The notes below the pieces were generated by a model that was given only the letters and a program-made list of their open reading frames with translations, was not told the DNA's origin and ran no database searches. Source: Homarus americanus (taxonomy: Eukaryota; Arthropoda; Malacostraca; Decapoda; Nephropidae). From it: a stretch of DNA of 64,000 nucleotides. The position numbers and the translations under genes are program-made. The stretch is taken from assembly GCF_018991925.1 (NCBI RefSeq), contig NW_024756914.1, positions 3,736,848 to 3,800,847 of the forward strand, in the 5' to 3' direction. Positions 11,901 through 22,880 of the stretch are shown in pieces (position 1 is the stretch's first letter; each line of letters opens with the position of its first letter).

Positions 11901-14900
11901 TGGTCAGGTTAGGGTAGTGCAGAGTAGGGTAGGGTGAGACAGGGTAGGTAGGGTGAGTCACAGTAACCTTCCTCATTCTGGGTAATACTGAAATAATTTT
12001 TTGAGAATTACTGACTAACTTGTAAGTAATACTTGGCTTTTTATGAGTGAGACTGACCTATGAATAGTGCAGACTTGTGAATTTTACAGCGTTGTTTTGT
12101 GAGCAACAGGGGCCTTGAAAATAGCAGTGGGTAATGATCGTTTATTTTATGAGTAAATATATTACTATGTGAGTAATAATAATTAAGTGTAAGGATAACC
12201 TGTCATGTGAGTAACACTGACACCTGAGTTCTGCTTTGTAACATAGATCATTTTGAGTAACACTGTTCTACTTTGTGAATAACTTAGACCACCGTGCGTA
12301 ATGCTGACCTTCCCTGTTAATAAAAATTATTTTCCTTAGTATCACTGACCATTGTGAGTAATATTGGCTTCCATTGTGAGTGACACTGACCTCTGTGAAT
12401 GATACTCTCCTCTTTGAGTGACTCTGATCTACTTTGTGACTAATACTCAACCCTTTATTGTACCTTGTGAACTACTCTGAAATCTGCGAGTAACAGTTAT
12501 TTACCAACAAAATAACATTGACTTTTGTGAGTAAAAATTACCCACCTCGTGAGTAAAACCACTTCCTTCCTGCAGGTACCGGTGGGTGTCGACGGGGTTG
12601 GAGTTTGATCTGGTTCTTAATAGGCCTGAGTGGTCAAGGGGTGATCTCCGGGTGACCTTGTTTCAACCTCTTGGTCAACCTCACATTGTACGCTTCCTTG
12701 CTTATGACCCCCAGGCGGTAAATAATACTTATAATATCCTGTATTTGTAAACTTAAAATCCATACAGCTCTTGGATATTTAATTCTCTTTATGTGTGTAT
12801 TTATCCACCCCTCATGTAATTTATGTATCTGTAGATTCATTTATTCATTTTCCAATCCAAGACATGATTCAGAATTTCTGAATTTACGTGCTATTTCCTG
12901 CATCTGTATATAACTTGGGCCAAAATTTAACAACTTATTCCCTAATTCCTTGCATACAACTTGCTATATAATTTGAATATGTCCCAGGACTTTATAAACC
13001 TTTAGAATCTCTGAGTCTGCTTATTTCTTATTGTCTGTACTGCTGTTTATTTTTTATTGTCTATACTGCACTGTATATATTTGAGTACATTCCCCCTCTG
13101 CAGAAAATAAACCTTGTGATGAGTGTGGCTGGTCTGACACCCATCCTGGAGATGTTTATAAACCATCTGGTGGATCAGGTGTTACCTCAGGACTCCAGCA
13201 TCTCTCTCTCCCTGTACAACCTTCAACCTGTAACCTCTCATATGATCAAGATTCTTCTGGAGACCAAGCTCAAGAACTATCCAGACTTCAAGTGGCAAGT
13301 GGTCTCTGTGGAGACAGTGGGCATCCCCATGTTGATACCGTTAGACGGTGCCGCAGAGAAAGACCTGGGCGATGTAGTGTTCCTGGTTAGTAAAGAAGTG
13401 TTTCTGCGTGATGAATTTCTGTTGCGGTGCAGAGAGAATGTCGTTCAGGGGGTACAAGTAAGTTGAATTGATAAAATTTGAGGTTTTCTGGTTATGTGCT
13501 ACTAGGTAGTCAATCTTTTTGCCTGGACATATTTCGGTGGGTCCAGATACTTTAAGACTGGTACAGAACTGGTACAGTACTGTATTATACAATACTTTAC
13601 ATATACGTGAGAGATAAGATAATGCATTTTGTTACAGTAGAATGTCAAAAGCTATTTAACTGCTCCTTTGGGTATCATCGTGTCACTGAGCCCACCCCCC
13701 CCCCACACACACACACACACATTTACATAATTTTTTTTTACCTGTGTTTACATTTCGAACAATACTGGCCCTGGGTAGATTAAGAAATGTCCAGGGCAAG
13801 TCATCAATGGCTGAAGCATACCAAATTAATTATCTTACAGTTATGCTCATGTTAACAATAGAGTTCAAGAATAATAACTTGTAAATCACTAATAATCATA
13901 AAATTTAAGTTCATTTCATTTTAGGTCATATTATTATAAAGTCTTTGACTGAAATATTCATTTAGTATACAGTACTGTATCCATCTTGAATTTCTCTTAT
14001 TGTTTTCAATATACTGTATAATATAAATTCATCATTGTACAGTACAGTATTTAGATACCTGTCAAGATACATAACCAGAACTTGTTTATACTTATATCAC
14101 TGTAGTATTTCAGTTTTTGCCACAAACTTTCACAAACCAACAATATCCATTCTCACAATTATGAAATATGCATTTGGTTTTTAACTGATACAGTAATAGG
14201 TCTTTGGCTTTAAGTGCAAAGATATTCCCGTGAAATATTGCCGATGAAAACATCTCCTAAAACTATTAACATTCTATCAGGTATACTTCCCGGTCCCCTT
14301 CACACTTCATGACTCTACATTGACACACATGACGACTGACTCAGTTGCAACGTTTCTACCTGAAAAGTTGAAGGTGAACAAGTTATCTGGGTACTGGCAC
14401 CATAGGACAATAGACGCCGCCTGTCTCTACCGCTCAGACCTTGCAGCCCTGACAACCAGCCTAGATTCGGGCTCTGTTGAAGGAGCACTGGCCACCATGT
14501 TCAAGAATGCCAACCAAATGGAAAACATGAAAGTATGTGACAAGTTATTAACACTCCCTTACTAAGGTTTTATAGAAGTGAGTCACGTAATATATACAGT
14601 AGTAATGTGTAGTTAACACAAGTTATTGTGGAAGGCCTTCCCACTCACAATCTACTTATTGTTATTCATTACCCTACAATTTAATCTTCATATGAAATTA
14701 CACCATAAAAAAAATATTTTCTTTCCTCTAACTTCCAATTTCTGCTGTTAAATTACTCTATTATATCCTCTTGGCACATTTGTGTACAATCTACATTTAC
14801 TGTTAACTGTACACCAGCTACTGTGATATTGTTGTTTCATGTCATAAGAAATATACACCCCTTACTGTATATTAGCTCCCCACCATTATAACATCCATAC

Positions 14901-16593
14901 AGCTCACTGAAAATTTTATACCATCTCAAAATCCACATTCCTGGCTTACCGTGATATTTATGCCTCCTACTGTAAAATCCATATATACAGCACTGTAATA
15001 TTCACTCTTCATTGTAATAATTATTCTTAATATGAAATTCAAACATTCAAATGATATACAGTATTATTATTTATTTATTTAGTTTTTGTAAAATCCACCT
15101 TTTATTTTGGTTCTTGTTTTTTGTTATCTTACCCCCCTACGTTATACCTGATATCCAAAATTTCGTCTTTGGACTTCATACCTTGCCTTGAAATTGCTTC
15201 CTGCAGGTGGTACGTGCTCCCGATCCAAGTTTGTTTCACATCCACCATGACCACAGTTGCAGCAAGGAATCTAACAAGGCTAGGGCTGCCTGCTATATTG
15301 AGCTGGTCAAGGAGATGAGCTTACAGGAGGTGCTGCGGTTTGCACTGTTGATGCTCAACCGCAGTGTTGACCTCGAGGGGATTTTATCTAAGAGGTAAGT
15401 TGAAAGTATATATATATATATATATAAATACTGAGAGAAATGAGTATTGTACAATAAGTAAGTTCTACAAGTAAAGCTAAAAATAAATACATTTATAAAT
15501 ACTGTACTGTACTATAGTCATTGATGAAAACTAAGATAAGCAGTAACAAAATCGAATAATCAACTAAATCTAAATATGAAAAATAAACTTACCCAAGGGA
15601 TTGAGGAAGGGGGGGTTTACTGTATAGTGTTATACAGTATACTGTATATCGTAACTTGATTCTGCCCCCACCCACACACACTGACGTTTGATGCTGGGAT
15701 ATAGATAGGAATCTATCTTTTTAATACATTAAATAGTATTAAAGAAATTTTAAGAAAATTGCTAAAACAACATTGTCTCTTATGTAACTACACAATATTA
15801 CTAAATATAACTTTTCATATGGTACCAATGCTAGCCCATACCCACAACAATATTTACCAATAGCATTTTTATTTGGTAACCAGGACTTTCCTTTAGGTAC
15901 TGGTGCTTGCTTATACTGTACCTATTGTTATCTATTAATAGCACTTTTCACCAGGTACCGGTACTTACCCATGTCAAGCATACCTACATTATCTACCAAT
16001 AGCCGAATATCTACCTCACCAGTACCTATCAGTTTCCCCTCACATGAACAAGGTTACATGAGAAGGTCGCTCACTGTTCACTGTATTGAACTCTTTAGGT
16101 CGGCAACATTACTTACCCTAAACTAACATCACTTGCCCTTGACACTACCTTACATCACTTGCTCTAAATCTTACTTAACATACTTACCCTTGATCTTACT
16201 TAATATTACTTGGCCTTGATCTTACCTAACATCACTTGCCCTTGACCTTACCTAACATTAATTGCCTTTGGCCTTACCTAACATTACTTGACCTTAACCT
16301 TACCTGATATTACTGCCCTTGACCTTACCTAACATATTTGGCCTTAATCTTACGAAACACTACTTGCTCTTGACCTTACGTAACATTAATTGCCCTTGAT
16401 TTTTGGTAACACTGATTGACATTGATCTTACCTAATATCACCATACCTTTAACCATCACGACTCTTCTGCAGGTACGAACTTTTGTGGATGGTGTCTGCC
16501 CTGGTCTTCTGTATGGTGATCTCAGTGGCATGTAACTGTCTTCAGGCGGCACTTCTCTTCAGGAGTGTTAGGAAACGAGGCCTGGGTGGCTGA
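8925..16593 (+). CDS. Divergent chondroitin synthase/CHPF-family protein with C-terminal membrane anchor (probable pseudo-glycosyltransferase), 8 coding exons, 472 aa
   Basis: Coding exons are 8981-9071, 10977-11061, 11496-11681, 12576-12717, 13104-13457, 14281-14532, 15207-15394 and 16473-16593. All junctions are AG/GT and phases agree. 5' UTR may begin at an acceptor ending 8924. The ATG at 8981 is followed by a signal-anchor (about residues 9-28), giving a type II Golgi topology. Family resemblance: TGLEFDLVL (128-135) matches the RGxEYxLDL region of chondroitin synthase/CHPF. INLVMSVAG (from 170) matches the start of the GalNAc-transferase domain. CRENVVQGVQVYFPVPF (277-293) matches the segment after the DxD strand, GYWHH (323-327) the acceptor region, and FHIHHDHSC (380-388) the FHLWHxxxC motif. 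The DVD position reads SKE (264-266) and WGGED is replaced by SVEG (351-354), so transferase activity is doubtful. A second hydrophobic helix (about 438-461) and a basic tail RSVRKRG end the protein. This helix is not usual for the family. Intron 1 holds a LINE. A role as a Golgi partner of chondroitin polymerases is inference. Confidence 0.8.
9585..10556 (-). mobile_element. CR1-like LINE family 2, 5'-truncated, in intron 1 of the CHPF-like gene
   Basis: Minus-strand frames 10360-10076 (MKFNVDKCKVLSIGDVNRET...) and 10054-9671 (MDIESLERIQRRMTRLIPG...) give the RT thumb and C-terminus. FADD-region sequence lies upstream, to about 10556. The 5' truncation falls within the GVPQGS box. The 3' end is the family-typical octamer TTCTTATG repeat, seen on the plus strand as CATAAGAACATAAG at about 9590. 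The element is antisense to the host gene and about 900 bp from its next exon. Confidence 0.88.
11690..11960. repeat. G-rich degenerate tandem repeat in intron 3
   Basis: Repeated AGGGTAGGGTGAGACAGGGCT-like units, including runs such as AGGGTAGGGTAGGG near 11865. The plus (sense) strand carries the G-runs, so the pre-mRNA could form G-quadruplexes. It starts within 10 bases of the exon 3 donor. Confidence 0.85.
11985..12560. repeat. Degenerate repeat of TTTGTGAGTAACACTGACC-like units in intron 3
   Basis: The words TGTGAGTAA/TGAGTGACACTGACC recur roughly every 20-40 bp through the 3' half of intron 3. At least five occurrences of GTGAGT match the consensus 5' splice site. The array ends just before the acceptor of exon 4 at 12576. 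Confidence 0.75.
16075..16450. repeat. Degenerate ~26-bp tandem repeat in intron 7
   Basis: Units of the form CCTTACCTAACATTACTTG recur with a period of about 25-26 bp up to about 20 bases before the last coding exon. The pyrimidine-rich sense strand continues into the 3' splice site. Confidence 0.8.
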
Positions 16594-17360
16594 GCCTCTC
16601 GCAGCATGGTTCCTGCAGACATTCGTGTGAGGATGCCTCGTGAGATCGAAGAAGGCGCATCGGGTGGAGCAGTAGTTCGAAAGATCCTCAACTGGTCCCC
16701 AAAACCGATGACTGAATGGTTCAGAAGTAATGTTGAGATAGTTCCGTTGTGTAACTACTGTACCTATAGGAGAACTTTTCTTCAGACATGTACTGTACAT
16801 GAACAGAGTATTGGGAAGCTGAAGGGGCCGAAACAGATGCAAGAGGTCCATGGATCTTTACCATTCTGAAGAAACTATATTAGAATATTGCATTGGAGGT
16901 GAGATGTTCAGTAGATAAATTGAGATGGTTCGGTATGGAAGTTAAGATTGGTATAGTGTATTGCAGAGGTTGAAATGGTTATGTTGCAGTGTAGAAGTTG
17001 AAATAATGTAGTGTAGCGTAGTTTAGTGTACAAGTTTAGGAACATTAGTAAATATTAATACGCTATATAAAAAAAAAGGATTGCACACGTGTACATCAGA
17101 TAACGAAAACAATAGAAATTTATCTTGTATCTTGTGATAAGGAAATGGTAATTAAAAGAAACTTTATATTTTTTCAATTTAATGTAAAATAGAGAACAAT
17201 TGTACATAAATGAATAAGATTGAGAAAGTTAAACATGAATAACTATTTATAAACAATTAAAATCTAAAACGGAAAATACTCGATTAATTAAAAACAATGA
17301 AAGAATAGAATGTGTTAATATCATTTGTATTCTTTTACATTTATCGTTTTCTCTAATTGT
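16594..17360. other. Probable 3' UTR and downstream flank of the CHPF-like gene
   Basis: No further coding exon is evident after the TGA at 16591-16593. No canonical AATAAA is seen close by. ATTAAA near 17152 is a weak candidate. The polyadenylation site cannot be placed. Confidence 0.35.
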
Positions 17361-17364
17361 CAAT

Positions 17365-18080
17365 TTGTTAGCTAGTCAGGTGGTATGTTCTCTGTTGCAT
17401 ACTGTTGGCAAGCACTGGGCATTATGTTCTCTGTTGCATACTGTTGGCAAGTACTGTACTGGGTATATACAGGTTCTTGAATGCACCAGTGTCACAACAT
17501 GCTCTGGCAGGTTATTACAAAAGTTCACATCTCTTACTCTACAGATGGCTTTTTTGACTTGAGGTTGTTACCTCTAGTGAGGCGTGCATCCGCTAACTTG
17601 ATATATGTACAGTACGTCTGGATGAGTAAAGTCCTTTGATGTGCTTTTAAAGTTTTATTAAACTGGTCCTTTCCCTTCTATAGTAGAAACTAGGCAATTG
17701 AAGACTTTCTACGGGCGGTCTCAATTAATCTTCAGTCCTTGGTGCATCTCAGAGACCAAATAGAATCGTAGTGTACAGTACTCCACTACATTTTTGAAAG
17801 GCCTTATGAGAGACTGACTATCTAAGTATGTGTACAAGATCTTCGCAAGTCCCACCCCTTTGTTAACAAGATTCACCCTACACTGATCCAAGAACTTAAT
17901 TCTGTTTTCAGTTTAAACACCCAGAATTTTCTCGCGTCTAGTTTCAATTATAACTAAGCGTCTTCGTCACTTTTGGACATGTAATAAGTTGAATCTCGGT
18001 ATCTATTCCTTTGGCCATTCCTGAAGCTGGTATAGATCTTCCTGTAAAGCTTCACAATAGGCTATACAGCACTGCCTTTT
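17365..18080 (-). mobile_element. Ancient, heavily mutated CR1-like LINE family 1 copy
   Basis: Read on the minus strand, the stretch follows the family 1 3' half colinearly. Landmarks on the plus strand are GCATACTGTTGGCAAGTACT (compare GCACTGTTGGCAAGTACT near 57), CCAGTGTC..., CTCTGGCAGGTT, and further right GATCTTCCTGTAAAGCTTCACA (compare 825-850). Many indels are present and no frame remains open. It is much older than the other copies. Confidence 0.75.
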
Positions 18081-18744
18081 AATTTCTGTCAATCAGTGGA
18101 TAAAGTGTTAACATGAGTAAATCACTTTGAATTAATGTCCATGAAGCCACCAGCCATATACTGTACAATAAATACAGTTGAAGTAAAACTTCGTATGACG
18201 AAATGAGCTGATGGAATATTTAACACGCTTGACGTGAGAATGAATTAGTTTTTATTACAAATACTGTATGTAATTTGATAAAAACCTAAAAGTCAATTTT
18301 CGTGATAACCATTAAAAAGAATCCTAATGGGGGAAGGCCACATCAAGTAGGTTTCATTATAATTTCGCTGGATGTTACTTGAAAGGTTTGGATACGGCAA
18401 TGCTTACGACTTTTGAAGTAATTTATATACATTTGTGGTTCCCTTATTACTGTGTGTGTAGCGAAATACATTTTTTAGGTAAATTACTTTCCTATTTAGC
18501 ATTTCAACCTGTCATTGAATAATCAAGTGCTTTTTAAAAGAATAAAATAAATCAGTGGCTTGAAGTGCGAAAGAATATCTTGACGTTGATTGGAAGATCT
18601 GTGGATTCAGGCCTGGGAAATCATTGTGGGCTTCAAGGCCACAGGGTAAACGGTAGCTGGTTCTCGTTACCAGTGAAGAATGAAAAGATACAAAAGATCG
18701 TACATTAAAAAGCAAAAGAATTGAACAATCAGGAATTTCTGTAA

Positions 18745-19835
18745 AAAATTAGGGTCCGGGATTCGGGGAAATGTCCTAGCGTGGATCGGAGACTTTCTCC
18801 ATGACCGCAAGCAATGTGTGGTGATTAATGGCACGAAATCATCATGTGTACCCGTCACAAGCGGGGTATAACAGGGCAGTCTATTGGGCATGCTGTTATT
18901 TGTTTGCTTCATAAATGACAAGCATGACGCTGTACATTCCCCCATACAAATGTTTGCGGATGACGAGAAATTATTTGGTGAAATTAAGACCCAAGCAGAC
19001 TGTGAAGAGCTGCAAAAGGATCTCTGTGAGCTTCAAGAAGGGTCGAAGAAATGGCTGCTAAGATTCAATGTCACCAAGTGTAAGAGGCTGCACCTGGGAC
19101 GTACCAACGGTAAGGAGGCATATCATATGTCCCAACGGGACGAAGAGACTGCATTAATTGAGATTGAATGTGAAGAGGACCTAGGTATGTATGTTGGCAA
19201 TGAGCTGAAGTTCTCGGGCCATCGCGAGAAGGTGAAACCGGCAACTAAACTATTAGGTCTTGTAAGAAGGTCGTTCAGATATCTAGATCGTAACGATCTT
19301 CAAGAGTGAGGTGCTTCAATATCTGGAGTACTGTCACCCCGTCTGGTCCCCGAGATATGCTAGGGGACTGTCAGTTGATTGAAAGTGTTCAAAGGAGGGC
19401 CACCAGACTGGTGCCTGCACTTTGGCACCTCAGCTACCCTGAGAGATTAGAGAGCCTGAAATTGCCTAGTTTATACTGTACTACAGACGGGAAAGGGGGG
19501 ACCTAATTGAGGTGTATAAACATCTTAAAGGGCACTACTCAGTCGAGTGTCCTTACAGCTTAAGGTTGAAGAAGCCTTAAGTCCAGAAAACTGTGAGGGG
19601 TAATTTTTTTTCGGAGTGAGAGTTGTTAACTCTTGGAACAATCTGCCAGAGAGTGTTGTGACGGCATCAAGTGTGAGCTCTTTCAAGACCCGACTTGATA
19701 AGCACTGGAGCAGGTTCAGATACATTCAGGAGCCAGTGCATGCCCAATACTTGCCAACATTGCGTAACAGAGACGTGACTGGTCGCCCAAGAGGCTAACG
19801 AGTCGATCAATGGTAAAGAGGATAAAAGTAAAAAA
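18745..19835 (+). mobile_element. CR1-like LINE family 1 copy with FADD box, broken by a stop and frameshifts
   Basis: It starts within GIRGNV (RT) and continues through [10 protein letters not shown]. An in-frame stop replaces the P of the GVPQGS box (GGGGTATAACAGGGC near 18865). MFADDEKLF is intact at about 18950. The frame then passes to 19306-19506 and 19616-19798, which ends with the SWNNLPESV / FKTRLDKHW terminus. It is 5'-truncated and has at least two frameshifts. Confidence 0.87.
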
Positions 19836-20179
19836 AAAAAAATAATGACAGAAGAGTTGACATGGTCACTATACCTGTAGACGAGTGCCAGGATCGCCAA
19901 TTATGCATGGGCAATTATGTGACCAGAAGCGCACCCAAAGTATTAAGAGTTGTCAGTCATTCTGAAAAGTTTTTGAGGAATTAATTTGAGAAATACATTA
20001 TAGATTGAATAAAGATCAATGTATGTTGCTGATCACCTAGCTGAGATACAGATACAGAGAATTCATGCGACAAAAGCATTTAAAATGTCCGACAGAATAG
20101 TTCTTAAATCAGTTTATTCTGCTGCGCAATGCTACCGTAGAGGTTCAACGCCAGTTTATTATGCTTATTTGATATATCA

Positions 20180-20860
20180 GTTATGATAATGTATTGGTGA
20201 CAAAATTTCAAAATTAGATTAGTACTCCCATAACCATTTTCTAATACTGTACGATGCACTCTAAAGAAAATTTATATTATAACTTTATTGAAAATATTTT
20301 GGAAGGAATGTTTAGGCAACAGTTACGTTATGTATATAAATTCAATTTATAAATTTCTTCTACAGAATTAAAACTCATTTGTGTTCTTTGGCTTCGGTGT
20401 TAACGTTTACAAACGTTCATAGATGATATGTCATAAGAAGATGGAGGATACATGGGATAACTATAACAATGTTGGTCCTGTCGCGTCGGTCGTAATGTAT
20501 ATGGTCTGTGCTACAATCCTATTACAATCGGGCATACTATGTTAATCCACGGCTGTTGCACCTATTTCTACGCCCATTACTTACTTCCACCCATCTCTTG
20601 TTGTACTTCCACTAAACCTTTTCCATCTCTGTCACTCGAGATTTATCAGTATACTATATATAAACTTCAATATTTGATGAACCCCTCCCCAGGAGTAAAA
20701 GTAGAGCGAATGAATTGAGATGGAACAGTTGGAACTCTACCAAAAGGGGCAAACGCTTTAAACTGGAGCATCCAAAACGATTTTTTTTGACCATGCAACA
20801 GGGTAACTGCTAAAAATACAGTACAGTACAAAGGGATTGTGGTATGGATATCAACAGATT
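20180..20860. repeat. Unnamed interspersed repeat, copy 1 of a direct pair
   Basis: Shares long colinear blocks with 20985-21850: TTTATTGAAAATATTTT..GGAATGTTTAGGCAACAG, AACTCATTTGTGTTCTT, GAATTGAGATGGAAC, GGGGCAAACRCTTTAAACTG and AAAGGGATTGTGGTAT. No coding capacity is seen. Confidence 0.8.
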
Positions 20861-20984
20861 ATCATTTGGAATGACAGTCACGATTTTATTATTTGGTGCT
20901 ACTATAGCGTACGGTCTCACGCTCTGGAAATTTAAACAAACAAAAATTACCATTGTCATTTCGCACTTTAAGGTTTAATAAACT

Positions 20985-21850
20985 ATTGGTGATTAAAGCT
21001 CAAATTTAGATTAGTTACCCTTTAAGAATTTTCTTTACTCCCTAAATCAAATTTCTGAAAAACTCTTTATTGAAAATATTTTAGAAGGAATGTTTAGGCA
21101 ACAGTTAGATTATGTAAACAAATTCACTTTATAAAATTCATCTACAGAAACAAAACTCATTTGTGTTCTTGGGCCTCACTGTTAATGTTTACAAAGCTTC
21201 GTAGATGGTATAGCGCAGAGCAGGGAAGTTCGTGTCATACCGCGACTAAGTATAAAATATATATTAATAAAATACTGTTTAACTTTAATTTTTATAAGGC
21301 CGTATTGACTACCGATGTTGATGGCCAGGAAATTAAATGAACGAACGAACTTTTGATCAATGAAACCAGCGAAAAACGTGAAGTAATTAAACTCATGTGC
21401 AGAGAGGGAAACACTTAGAACTGGACACAAACAGTTAGAGAAAGATTGAAGTTCAGGAACGTGGGCACTGCGGCTGATGTTTTTACTGCGCTCCAACAGC
21501 TAATGTCAACACTTAGATTAGTAATTACACTATTCATTAACAATTAATAATCATGAGATACAACTTTCTATATTCCGTTACTAAGGCCATACCTCCGATA
21601 GTGCATCACTCGCATTCGTTATATACTGTATGTAACTATAACGTGGCCAGCAATAGGTGACCATTAACTCTGACTTCTAACTCTTCAGGGGTAAAAATAG
21701 ATCAAATGAATTGAGATGGAACTCCTCTAAAAAGGGGCAAACACTTTAAACTGGAGCATCCAAAACGAATTGATTTAGACAATGCAACATGGTAACTGCT
21801 AAACATACGGTACAGTAGAAAGGGATTGTGGTATCTTGATCTTGATGTCT
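20985..21850. repeat. Unnamed interspersed repeat, copy 2 of a direct pair
   Basis: Diverged direct repeat of 20180-20860. Part of the same family also occurs in inverted orientation at about 24405-24540 (TCTGTAGAAGAG...TTTGTAAACGTTAAC). This makes a mobile element or an old segmental repeat more likely than a gene. Confidence 0.8.
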
Positions 21851-22138
21851 TTAGTTAAGATAGGAAAGAAGAAGGAAGACGTAGGAATTAGGGGGGAGGG
21901 GGGGAATAAATGTAGAGTTTAAAAATATCTAGACTGGACCAGATCGCTACATGCAGTTTTTCTTGTTATTTCCGTTGTTTATCATTGGGTCGTCAGACCT
22001 TTGTTTTTTTACTTTTTTGTGTTTTCGTTTTAACTGCTTTAACCTTTAAGTTTGCATGGGTTTTGTTGTGGTTTCTACCTTTCTTAGCTGCCTTTCTGTG
22101 ATTATACAATAAATGCACGTGGTTTTTATGTTAGCCTG

Positions 22139-22593
22139 AACTACAGACTGGCAAGGGGCGACATAATTGAGGTGTATCAGCATCTCAAGGGGCACTACTC
22201 AGTCGAGTGTCCTTACTTGGAGCTGGCGGACGCTCGCCCCACAAGGGGTCACAGCTCAAGATGGAAGAAGTCGCAGGTCCAGAAAACTGTGAGGGCAAAC
22301 TATTTCGGAGTGAGGGTTGTGAACTCTTGGAACAATCTACCAGAAAGTGTTGTGACGGCACCGAGTGTGAGCTCTTTCAAGATCAGACTTGACCAACACT
22401 GGAGCAGGTTCAGGTACATTCAAGAGCCGGTGCATGTCCAGTACTTGCCAACAGTGCGTAACAGAGACGTGACCGATCGCCCAAGCCGCTAACGAGCCGA
22501 TCAGTGGTGAAGAGGATAAAAGAAAAGGAAAAGTAACAGAGACGTGACCGATCGCCCAAGCCGCTAACGAGCCGATCAGTGGTGAAGAGGATA
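22139..22593 (+). mobile_element. CR1-like LINE family 1, 3' end fragment with duplicated tail
   Basis: An uninterrupted frame 22172-22492 encodes the last 106 residues (YQHLKGHYSVECPYLELAD... to VRNRDVTDRPSR). It is nearly identical to the copy at 5207-5707. The 3' UTR repeats with a 75-bp period (GTAACAGAG at 22458 and 22533). Confidence 0.88.
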
Positions 22594-22619
22594 AAAGAGA
22601 TACATCATTAAGAATGGCA

Positions 22620-22725
22620 GTAATGATTTGGTGCTACTATAGCGTGCGGTCTACAAGTTGGTTAGGTTAAGTCAGGCTAAGGAAAGATATCTTTGCAAAC
22701 TGCACGCTCTTGTAGCACCCATGAT
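22620..22725. repeat. Small imperfect foldback element
   Basis: GGTGCTACTATAGCGTGC at the left pairs with GCACGCTCTTGTAGCACC at the right, with two or three mismatches. A shorter relative, GGTGCTACTATAGCGTAC...CACGCTCTGG, is at 20895-20930. This suggests a MITE-like family. Confidence 0.6.
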
Positions 22726-22880
22726 TTTAATGCAATATCATATCTCAAATAAGAATTATCCATAGGCTAATTACACGCCATTCTTACCATTTTTGTTTTA
22801 CCATGCCAGGATGATTACACAGTTTTTATCATTGATGGTTTTATCATATCGCTACATATCAGTGTCCGGATATAAATAAT

